Of a stretch of DNA of 64,000 nucleotides, positions 16,182 to 23,673 are shown in pieces. Made by a program: the position numbers and the translations under genes. The notes below the pieces were generated by a model. The model was not told where the DNA came from. It did not search any database and was given only the letters and a program-made list of their open reading frames with translations. This DNA is from an uncultured SAR86 cluster bacterium (GTDB lineage: Bacteria > Pseudomonadota > Gammaproteobacteria > Magnimaribacterales > Magnimaribacteraceae). The DNA is taken from the NCBI GenBank assembly GCA_902574355.1, contig CACGNN010000003.1, positions 96,565 through 160,564 of the forward strand, in the 5' to 3' direction. Positions within the stretch are counted from its first letter, which is position 1; each line of letters starts with the position of its first letter.

Positions 16182-16508
16182 ATGAAATGGTCCTATACGA
16201 ACGGAAAGCTTAATGTCAGCTCAGATGACGTCGATCAGCAGTTTACATTGCAAGAACTCATTGAAGAAGCTTCTAGACATCAAGCGTATAGAAAAAAAAT
16301 AGTAGCCTTATTTCTAATAATCTCATTGATTTTATTTTTTATGCAGACTTATGGAGGAGATATGCCACCAAACGCGTCTATTTATTTTTATGTAGGTTAT
16401 TTGTCGACACCTCTATTCATCTCAGGATTTATTTCATCTATCTGTTATGTTCTTATGCGAAAGCCTCCTAGGCAAGTTAGACGACTTAACAAATTTTTCA
16501 AAGATTAA
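16182..16508 (+). CDS. Hypothetical membrane protein
   Basis: The 108-residue protein has a soluble N-terminus of about 38 residues (WSYTNGKLNVSSDDVDQQFT), two hydrophobic helices (about 40-56 and 68-88) and a basic C-terminal tail (RKPPRQVRRLNKFFKD). No family was recognised. A GGGAG Shine-Dalgarno precedes the ATG. The stop codon shares the four bases TTAA with the stop of the convergent SDR gene. Confidence 0.65.
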   Translation: MKWSYTNGKLNVSSDDVDQQFTLQELIEEASRHQAYRKKIVALFLIISLILFFMQTYGGDMPPNASIYFYVGYLSTPLFISGFISSICYVLMRKPPRQVRRLNKFFKD

Positions 16509-17309
16509 TAGAAAGTTCTAGCAGACCCTCCATCTACTTGCACAGCTAAACCGGTCATATAGTTTGCTTTTTCTGAAGCCAAGAAAGTTATCAATCCTGC
16601 TAAATCTTCAGCTTCGCCAACTCTCTTCATTGGAATATTATCAGCAATGGTTTTTTCTATTTCTTCTTTACTCAAACCAGAAGAAGAAGATTGAGATTCT
16701 AAGATAGCCTCGACTCTCTCTGTCCTGGTATAACCAGGACATACTGTATTAACAGTTATGCCGTGAGCAGCTAATTCATCTGCAAGTGCTTTTGCCCATC
16801 CCAGAACACCCATTCTTAGACTATTAGATAGAAATAATCCATTTACAGGAGTTTTTACTGATACTGAGGAGATATTGATAATGCGGCCCCATTCCTTTTT
16901 TTTTCATGTTGGGCACCAAGGCTCTTGAAAGCCGAATTGCTGACATCATTGTTGAATTAAACGCATTTTGCCAATCTTCATCAGAAATTTGCTCAAATGT
17001 ACTTGGTGGTGGGCCTCCAGTATTATTTACTAAAATATCAACTTCACCCAAGCTTTGTTCAACTTCTTGCAAAAATATTTGTATATCCTCTAAAGAATCA
17101 AGATCAGCTTTTAATGCTAGAACCTTGATACTGTGTTCTGTTTTCTGAAGTATTTCTTCTTTAGCTTTGTCTATTTTTTCTTGATCTCTAGAACAAATGG
17201 CCAGATTCACCCCTTCCTTTGCAAGATCTATAGCTGCCGCCTTACCTAATCCTTGGCTGGATGCACAAACGATTGCATTCTTATTTTTTAGATTTAAATT
17301 CATATTCAA
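16505..17309 (-). pseudogene. SDR family oxidoreductase interrupted by a frameshift at an A9 run
   Basis: Two minus-strand frames, 17309-16824 and an out-of-phase frame ending at 16505, together make one short-chain dehydrogenase. The first has the cofactor motif ASSQGLGKAAA and NNTGGPPP. The second has the C-terminal part with NTVCPGYTRTERVE and a terminal VDGGSARTFY. The phase changes at a run of nine A (minus strand; T at 16896-16904). With eight A the reading continues as KKKEWGRIINISSVSVKTP and gives a normal 267-residue SDR. The usual Y-x3-K is replaced by S-N-S-L-R. It could be a sequencing error, a true pseudogene, or a gene read by slippage. Confidence 0.8.
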
Positions 17310-17379
17310 AATTTACAGTTAAGCCTTATATTAATCAAATAATCCAGTATCATTAGCTTTGTAAATTTATGGGGTGTCA

Positions 17380-18741
17380 ATGATCAAATCAAAGTGGATT
17401 TTCTTTTTATTATTTTCGGCATTGAGTTTATCTCTATTTCCAAGCTCATATGAAGCCAGTCAAGTCGGTGTTTCTAAAGAAAGACTAGATAAAATCTTTC
17501 CTGTTCTGGAAGAAAATATAAAAGCAGGGAGATTTCCTGGCTTCATCTCGGCGGTTGCACGAAAAGGTAAAGTCGTACATTTTGAAACTCAAGGATATTC
17601 AGATTTAGAAAAACAAATACCTCTCCAAAAAGACTCACTATTTAGAATTTATTCAATGAGTAAACCAATTACTGGAGTTGCTCTAATGATTTTATTAGAA
17701 GAAGGTAAAGTAAGATTGAATGATCCTGTTTCTCTCTACATACCTGAGTTCGCCAATACAGAGGTAATGACAATTAATGAAGATGGCACAACATCTCTGG
17801 AAAAACTCAATAGAGAAGTTACGATTAGACATTTAGCTACTCATACTTCTGGAATTGCTTATAGCTTTACGGCAATACCTCAACTGCGAAAGATTTACGC
17901 TAAAGAGAGACTGTCCCCTTATTTTTTTATTGATAATTTTGAAGCTCTTCAAATAAATGGTAATACCGTAGTTAGTTCAGGAAAGTCTTTCCCAGATATT
18001 TGTACTTTTTCTGCTGCATTGGCATCAAAAGCACCTCTGATGCATCAACCTGGTGTTAAATATACATACTCTATGGGGATGGATGTTTTGGGTTGTGTTA
18101 TTGAAAGAGCGTCAGGAATGAAATTTGATGCTTTTTTAGAGGAAAAAATCTTTAAACCTCTTCAAATGAATGATACTTCTTTTTCCGTTCCAGCGTCAAA
18201 GGTAGATAGATTCACTTCTCTTTATGCGTATCCTGGAGATTTAGGTCGTTTGATACCTGAAATGGAAGGTAAAATACCAGATGATCTTTTAATGATAAAA
18301 ATTGATGATCGTTCTTCTAGTCCTTATCTTAAACCTGCAACATTGTTCGATGGTGGTTCTGGTTTGGTCTCATCAACAGAAGACTACTTAAAATTTGCTC
18401 AAATGTTACTGAATGGTGGTGAACTTGCAGGAGAAAGAATATTGAGCAGAAAATCTGTAGAACTTATGTCATCTAATCTTCTACCAGACAATATTAAAGG
18501 ATCGGATGACTACATTCAGGGTGCTGGATTTGGTATCACAGTCGGAGTAATTGAAGATCCTGGACTAATTGGACAATATGGTTCTGAAGGGATGTATTTT
18601 TGGGGCGGTGCTGCATCAACATTTTTTTGGGTAGATCCTAAAGAAGATTTAGTTGCAGTAGTGATGACGCAATTGCTTGCTAATCCATGGCCTCTTAGAG
18701 AAACTTTTAATGCTCTTGTATATCAATCCATAGACGATTAA
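17380..18741 (+). CDS. Beta-lactamase-fold serine hydrolase, exported
   Basis: The protein of about 453 residues has a signal peptide (IKSKWIFFLLFSALSLSLFP) and the class C beta-lactamase / esterase fold (PF00144). The nucleophile motif S-x-x-K is SMSK in RIYSMSKPITG near residue 93. A YSM in TYSMGMDVLG stands where Y-x-N is usual. Members include esterases, D-aminopeptidases and DD-peptidases; true beta-lactamase activity is unlikely from this sequence alone. ATG 17380 is chosen over GTG 17374 because of the GGGG just upstream. It is first in an operon-like set with two gamma-glutamyltransferases. Confidence 0.88.
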   Translation: MIKSKWIFFLLFSALSLSLFPSSYEASQVGVSKERLDKIFPVLEENIKAGRFPGFISAVARKGKVVHFETQGYSDLEKQIPLQKDSLFRIYSMSKPITGVALMILLEEGKVRLNDPVSLYIPEFANTEVMTINEDGTTSLEKLNREVTIRHLATHTSGIAYSFTAIPQLRKIYAKERLSPYFFIDNFEALQINGNTVVSSGKSFPDICTFSAALASKAPLMHQPGVKYTYSMGMDVLGCVIERASGMKFDAFLEEKIFKPLQMNDTSFSVPASKVDRFTSLYAYPGDLGRLIPEMEGKIPDDLLMIKIDDRSSSPYLKPATLFDGGSGLVSSTEDYLKFAQMLLNGGELAGERILSRKSVELMSSNLLPDNIKGSDDYIQGAGFGITVGVIEDPGLIGQYGSEGMYFWGGAASTFFWVDPKEDLVAVVMTQLLANPWPLRETFNALVYQSIDD

Positions 18742-18743
18742 AA

Positions 18744-20462
18744 ATGAAGAAGATTTTTTTCATAACAATTTTGCATCTTTGGTTTATAAGCCACACATTT
18801 GCAAATGAACTACCTATTATTGAATATCAATCAATTAATCATCCGGTTATAGGCGAAGAGGGGATGGTTGTTTCTCAAAGAATGATCGCTAGTGAAGTCG
18901 GAGCTTCCATTCTTAGACAAGGCGGAAATGCAGTAGATGCAGCAGTAGCAACTGGCCTAGCTTTGGCGGTTGTATTACCTAGAGCAGGAAATATTGGAGG
19001 TGGCGGCTTTATGGTTATACATCTCAAAGATCAAGATAAGAGTTTGACTATAGATTACAGAGAAAAAGCACCAGCTGCTGCTTTTAGAGATTTATTTCTA
19101 GATGAAAATGGAGATTACGACAGAAATAAAGCTCAGTTTTCTCTTTTATCAGCGGGTGTTCCAGGCTCTGTTGCTGGCTTCTATCACGCTTTAACTAAAT
19201 ATGGCACTCTGACTTGGCAAGAAGTGATGGAACCATCAATTAAATTGGCAGAAGAAGGATTTAAAATCCCTCATGATTTAGCGAATACGTTGGCTTCAAA
19301 ACGTTATAGAGAAAGATTATCTTCTGATCCTGCTGCCTCCAAAGTCTTTTTTAAATCGGATGGCAGTCTCTATGAGGCTGGAGAAATCCTTATACAAACA
19401 GACCTTGCTTCTACTCTTAAACAAATTAGTAAATACGGACCTGATGCTTTTTATCGTGGAGATATAGCTAAGCTTATTGTCAAAGAAATGGAAACAAATG
19501 GTGGCTTGATCACTCTTGAAGATCTGGATAATTACAACGTAGTTGAGAGGCAACCACTCACTGGAAATTATAGGGATTTTAAAATTGTATCTATGCCGCC
19601 TAGCAGCTCAGGTGGAACTCACCTAGTACAAATGCTAAATATGCTTGAAGAGTTTCCCATCAAAGAAATGGGTTTTGGAAGCTCAGAAGGTATTCACATT
19701 CTCGCTGAGATTATGAAAAGGGCATATGCCGATAGAAGTAAGTATTTAGGTGATAGCGATTTTTATGAAGTACCTTCAAGTCTCACAAGTAAAGAATATG
19801 CAAAATCTTTAAATTTAGATATTTCGAAAGACAAAATAACTCCCTCAAGTGAAATCTCTCCAGGCGATCCTTATCCATATGAAAGTCCTGATACAACTCA
19901 TTTTTCTGTTATGGATGCTTATGGAAATGCTGTTTCTAATACATATACCATTAATTTTTCTTATGGCTCAGGAAAGATGATTCCAGGCACGGGTATGTTG
20001 ATTAATAATGAAATGGATGATTTCTCATCTAAGCCAGGAACACCTAATGGATATGGATTACTCGGATCTGAAGCTAACGCAATAGAAGGGAATAAAAGAC
20101 CTCTTTCGTCGATGACTCCAACAATTATTTTTAAAAATGATGAACCTTATGTGATTTTAGGAAGTCCGGGTGGGAGTAGGATTATTACAACGGTGTTACA
20201 AGTTGCTATTAATGTGATGGATCATGAAATGAATATAGCTCAAGCAGTTCATAGCCCGCGCATTCATCATCAATGGTTGCCCGAAGTATTGATGATAGAA
20301 AAAGGATTTGGTACTGATACTGAAACACTTTTAATGCAAAAAGGGTATAGATTATATCCCTCATCAACAATGGGAAGTGTTCAGGCGATCATGAAAGAGG
20401 GGAATTATTTCTATGGTGTGGCAGATCCAAGACGACCTAGTGCTGGAGTTGCAACTCCTTAA
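18744..20462 (+). CDS. ggt: Gamma-glutamyltransferase, copy 1
   Basis: The 572-residue exported enzyme has a signal peptide (MKKIFFITILHLWFISHTFA). The precursor has the N-terminal GGNAVDAAVATGLALAV and GGGGFMVI segments of the large subunit. The self-cleavage site precedes the first threonine of TTHFSVMDAYGNAVS near residue 385, and PGGSRI lies in the small subunit. It hydrolyses or transfers gamma-glutamyl groups from glutathione and related peptides in the periplasm. It starts 2 bases after the serine hydrolase stop and is followed by a second copy after 9 bases. Confidence 0.94.
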   Translation: MKKIFFITILHLWFISHTFANELPIIEYQSINHPVIGEEGMVVSQRMIASEVGASILRQGGNAVDAAVATGLALAVVLPRAGNIGGGGFMVIHLKDQDKSLTIDYREKAPAAAFRDLFLDENGDYDRNKAQFSLLSAGVPGSVAGFYHALTKYGTLTWQEVMEPSIKLAEEGFKIPHDLANTLASKRYRERLSSDPAASKVFFKSDGSLYEAGEILIQTDLASTLKQISKYGPDAFYRGDIAKLIVKEMETNGGLITLEDLDNYNVVERQPLTGNYRDFKIVSMPPSSSGGTHLVQMLNMLEEFPIKEMGFGSSEGIHILAEIMKRAYADRSKYLGDSDFYEVPSSLTSKEYAKSLNLDISKDKITPSSEISPGDPYPYESPDTTHFSVMDAYGNAVSNTYTINFSYGSGKMIPGTGMLINNEMDDFSSKPGTPNGYGLLGSEANAIEGNKRPLSSMTPTIIFKNDEPYVILGSPGGSRIITTVLQVAINVMDHEMNIAQAVHSPRIHHQWLPEVLMIEKGFGTDTETLLMQKGYRLYPSSTMGSVQAIMKEGNYFYGVADPRRPSAGVATP

Positions 20463-20471
20463 ATTAACTTC

Positions 20472-22175
20472 ATGATAAAAAGTTATTTCCCTTATCTTCT
20501 TTTATTATTTTTTTCTTTTGATGGCCTGGCACAAACAAGAACTCAAACAACTCTAGATTACCAAAATAGAATCCATCCAGAGATTTCTAATGGCTTTATG
20601 GTTGTTTCACAAAATAGTCATGCTACTGAGGCAGGTTACGAAATACTTAAGAAAGGAGGAAATGCAGTAGATGCTTCGGTTGCCGTTGGCTTTGCTTTAG
20701 CAGTTACTCTTCCTAGAGCAGGAAACTTAGGAGGTGGAGGATTCGTTTTAATCTATGACAAAGAGAAAGACGATGTAACTTCAATAGATTATCGTTCTGC
20801 AGCTCCAAAATCAGCAACAAGCGATTTATTTGTCAAAGAAGACAGTGTTGTAAGGTTTGGTCATCTTGTAAATGCAGTACCTGGATCTGTAGCTGGCCTA
20901 CTTAAAGCTCATCAGGATCATGGGACTATGCCGTTGGGAGATTTGCTGATGCCTTCCATAAGATTGGCAAGAGACGGCTTTGAAGTTACTCATGATTTAA
21001 ATTACGTCTTAGAGTGGGGAAAAGAGTCTATGATTTCTAATGAGGCTTCCAATAATAAATTCTATAGTGCTAATGAAGATCCTCTTGAAATCAAAAGTAT
21101 TTTTAAACAGCCTAACTTAGCTAAAACTTTGTCTATGATCAGCAAGAAGGGTGTTGATGAATTTTATAGAGGTGAAATAGCTAAATGGATTTCTGAAGAA
21201 TCCTTATCCAATGGCGGATTAATAACTCTAGAAGATATGGCTTCTTATGAGGCTAAATATAGAGAGCCTATAGAGACGTCCTATAGAGGCTATAAAATAA
21301 TTTCTATGGCTCCTGCAGCTAGTGGCGGCTTAGTTTTACTTCAAACTTTAAATATTTTAGAAAATTTCAATTTAAAAGATTCAGGACATAATTCAGCTAA
21401 AACAATTCATATTCTTTCTGAAGCAATGCAAAGAGCTTATGCGGACAGAGCAGAGTATCACGGAGATCCTGATTTTTATGATGTACCGATTAAGCAGATT
21501 TTAAGCAAACAATATTCTAAGGATTTATCTGACCAAATAAGTGGAATGAGAACTCCTGATGGACAGATTTTTGAGGGAGATTTAAAGAAATATGATGAGA
21601 GTCCAGATACTACCCATTTCTCGGTTATAGATTCCAAAGGAAATGCTGTTTCAAATACTTATACCTTAGGTTCCTCTTTTGGTTCTGGCGTAACAATCAA
21701 AAAAGGCGGTTTCCTAATGAACAATCAAATGAGAAACTTTTCTCATTTTTACGGAAGAGATGATATGCAATATGGTACAAGTGAGGCCAATAAACTTGAG
21801 CCTGGCAAGAGAATGATAAGCACACAAACTCCAACGCTTGTTTTTGATCCTAATGGCGATCTTTTCATGATTTTAGGCTCTCCAGGTGGTGGTCGAATTC
21901 CTAATATTATCACTCAAGTAATTAGCAATATAATTGATCATGAAATGAGTTTTACTGAAGCAATGATAGCTCCAAGGATAAATCAAAGATTGGAAGGTAA
22001 TCTTCAATTAGAGACTGGCTTTAGTCCGGATACTATTAGCTTACTCATCGACAGAGGGCACAAAGTTGAAAGTTCTAATACCATGGGCAGTGTGCAAGCT
22101 ATCTTTTTAGACAAAGGAAATATATTTGGAGTGGCTGATACCAGAAGGCCTGGAGCACTAGCAAAAGGCAATTAA
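20472..22175 (+). CDS. ggt: Gamma-glutamyltransferase, copy 2
   Basis: This 567-residue paralogue of the preceding gene keeps the same landmarks: signal peptide ending near SFDGLA, GGNAVDASVAVGFALAV, GGGGFVLI, and the catalytic TTHFSVIDSKGNAVSNTYT with conserved PGGGRIPN downstream. The two copies are clearly diverged, so this is an old duplication rather than a recent repeat. Different peptide preferences are possible but cannot be read here. Its stop shares TTAA with the stop of the convergent DASS transporter. Confidence 0.94.
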   Translation: MIKSYFPYLLLLFFSFDGLAQTRTQTTLDYQNRIHPEISNGFMVVSQNSHATEAGYEILKKGGNAVDASVAVGFALAVTLPRAGNLGGGGFVLIYDKEKDDVTSIDYRSAAPKSATSDLFVKEDSVVRFGHLVNAVPGSVAGLLKAHQDHGTMPLGDLLMPSIRLARDGFEVTHDLNYVLEWGKESMISNEASNNKFYSANEDPLEIKSIFKQPNLAKTLSMISKKGVDEFYRGEIAKWISEESLSNGGLITLEDMASYEAKYREPIETSYRGYKIISMAPAASGGLVLLQTLNILENFNLKDSGHNSAKTIHILSEAMQRAYADRAEYHGDPDFYDVPIKQILSKQYSKDLSDQISGMRTPDGQIFEGDLKKYDESPDTTHFSVIDSKGNAVSNTYTLGSSFGSGVTIKKGGFLMNNQMRNFSHFYGRDDMQYGTSEANKLEPGKRMISTQTPTLVFDPNGDLFMILGSPGGGRIPNIITQVISNIIDHEMSFTEAMIAPRINQRLEGNLQLETGFSPDTISLLIDRGHKVESSNTMGSVQAIFLDKGNIFGVADTRRPGALAKGN

Positions 22176-23617
22176 AGAAGAAAGAAGGGCACAGAAACAA
22201 CTGCAACAAAAGACACGATAATTATTCCTAAGATATTTATCAGAAATCCTGCTCTAGCCATTTGGGGAACTCTTATTAAACCTGATCCAAACACAATTGC
22301 GTTAGGAGGTGTTGCTACAGGCAACATGAAAGCACAGCTAGCAGCTAAACCTACAGCAGCAGTTAAAAGGATAGGATTAAAATCTGACTGAATAGCAACA
22401 GCAGCTACAACAGGAAGAAAAGTAGCTGTCGTAGCCAAGTTGGATGTAAGTTCTGTCAAAAATAAAATCATCGTTACCACCAAAACAACAAGTAAGACTA
22501 AGTTGATACCTTCTGGAAGTAGGTTGCCCATCCATATAGCAAGACCGGTGGTCTGAACTGCATTTGCAAGACTAAGGCCGCCTCCAAACAATACTAAAAG
22601 ACCCCAAGGAACATTCTCTTGGGCATCTTGCCACTCTAATAATCCACCTTTTTTTTCTTTATCTCCGCTCGGAACAAGAAATAAGGCCAATGAAGCAATC
22701 ATTGCTATACCGGCATCAGAGAGACCTTCTAGAAAAGTAATATTATCTATCAGAGTCCTAAACATCCATGCAGCAGCCGTAAGTATGAATACCAATAAAA
22801 CTTTATATTCAGGACCTCTTAAAGAGCCTAATTCTTCTTTCATATCTGATAATAGTGCGATTGTTTCAGTGGAAGTTTCAAATTTAACCTTAAAAATTAT
22901 TCTGGTTAAGATCAACCAACTGCAAGGTAACATCACAGCACTTAATGGAACTCCAACTTTCATCCAATCTACAAAGCTGATGTCCAATCCATAGTTATCT
23001 GCCATGAAGGCTGCCAGCATTCCATTTGGACCTGTGCCAATTAGAGTCGACATGCCTCCGATGGTAGCTCCATATGCAATTCCTAGAAGTAAGGCAAGTT
23101 GGAAATTCTCCGTTTCTTTTTCGCTCAAACCCTTAACGGTTTCTTTTACAACTGTGATTACAGCAAGACCAATAGGTAAAAGCATAATAGTTGTAGCGGT
23201 ATTCATTACCCACATACTTATGACAGCAGCAGTCACCATGAAGCCCAGTATCAGAGAAGCGCCATTTGATCCTGCATTATTCAGGACGAATAAAGCTATT
23301 CTTTTGTGAAGATTCCATTTTTGTATAGCAGTAGCAATCAGGAATCCTCCAAGGAATAAATAAACTATCTTATTGGCATAAGGATTGGCTGCATTTTGAA
23401 TATCAACTATTCCCAATAGAGGAAATAATGCTAAGGGCACTAGGGCTGTTACTGCTACAGGAACTGCTTCAGTTGCCCACCAAGTACCCATTAGTAAAAA
23501 TATAGCTGCAGTTCTATGGGCTTCAATTGAAAGATTGTCAGGAGTGGGTAAAGCAAGCACTATTAATGCCATCATAAGTCCAAGGACAAACCCTTTGTTA
23601 TCAACTATGAAGTTCAT
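22172..23617 (-). CDS. DASS (SLC13) family sodium-coupled anion symporter
   Basis: The 481-residue inner-membrane protein has about eleven to twelve hydrophobic segments. It carries the SLC13 landmarks FLLMGTWWATEAVPVAVTAL, the S-N-T-like MNTATTIMLLP, and the C-terminal SNLATTATFLPV and ATPPNAIVFGSG. DASS carriers import di- and tricarboxylates or sulfate with sodium. The pattern fits the dicarboxylate type (CitT/SdcS) more than sulfate, but substrate is inferred. The receptor gene upstream on the same strand is separated by an intrinsic terminator, so it should have its own promoter. Confidence 0.9.
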   Translation of the reverse strand: MNFIVDNKGFVLGLMMALIVLALPTPDNLSIEAHRTAAIFLLMGTWWATEAVPVAVTALVPLALFPLLGIVDIQNAANPYANKIVYLFLGGFLIATAIQKWNLHKRIALFVLNNAGSNGASLILGFMVTAAVISMWVMNTATTIMLLPIGLAVITVVKETVKGLSEKETENFQLALLLGIAYGATIGGMSTLIGTGPNGMLAAFMADNYGLDISFVDWMKVGVPLSAVMLPCSWLILTRIIFKVKFETSTETIALLSDMKEELGSLRGPEYKVLLVFILTAAAWMFRTLIDNITFLEGLSDAGIAMIASLALFLVPSGDKEKKGGLLEWQDAQENVPWGLLVLFGGGLSLANAVQTTGLAIWMGNLLPEGINLVLLVVLVVTMILFLTELTSNLATTATFLPVVAAVAIQSDFNPILLTAAVGLAASCAFMLPVATPPNAIVFGSGLIRVPQMARAGFLINILGIIIVSFVAVVSVPFFLL

Positions 23618-23632
23618 ATTTGTATTTTAAAT

Positions 23633-23660
23633 AAAAAAGGGAGTAATAACTCCCTTTTTT
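23633..23660 (-). terminator. Intrinsic terminator after TonB receptor 1
   Basis: A perfect 12-base stem (AAAAAAGGGAGT with ACTCCCTTTTTT) closes an AATA loop. It lies 13 bases past the stop of the minus-strand receptor gene and ends in a U tract in that direction. By symmetry it could also work on the plus strand. Confidence 0.9.
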
Positions 23661-23673
23661 CAGTTACCAAGGA

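Noticed and set aside
17380-18741. Antibiotic-resistance beta-lactamase
   Set aside because: It has the class C fold but lacks a clear Y-x-N motif, and it sits in a peptide-hydrolysis operon; esterase or peptidase is more likely.
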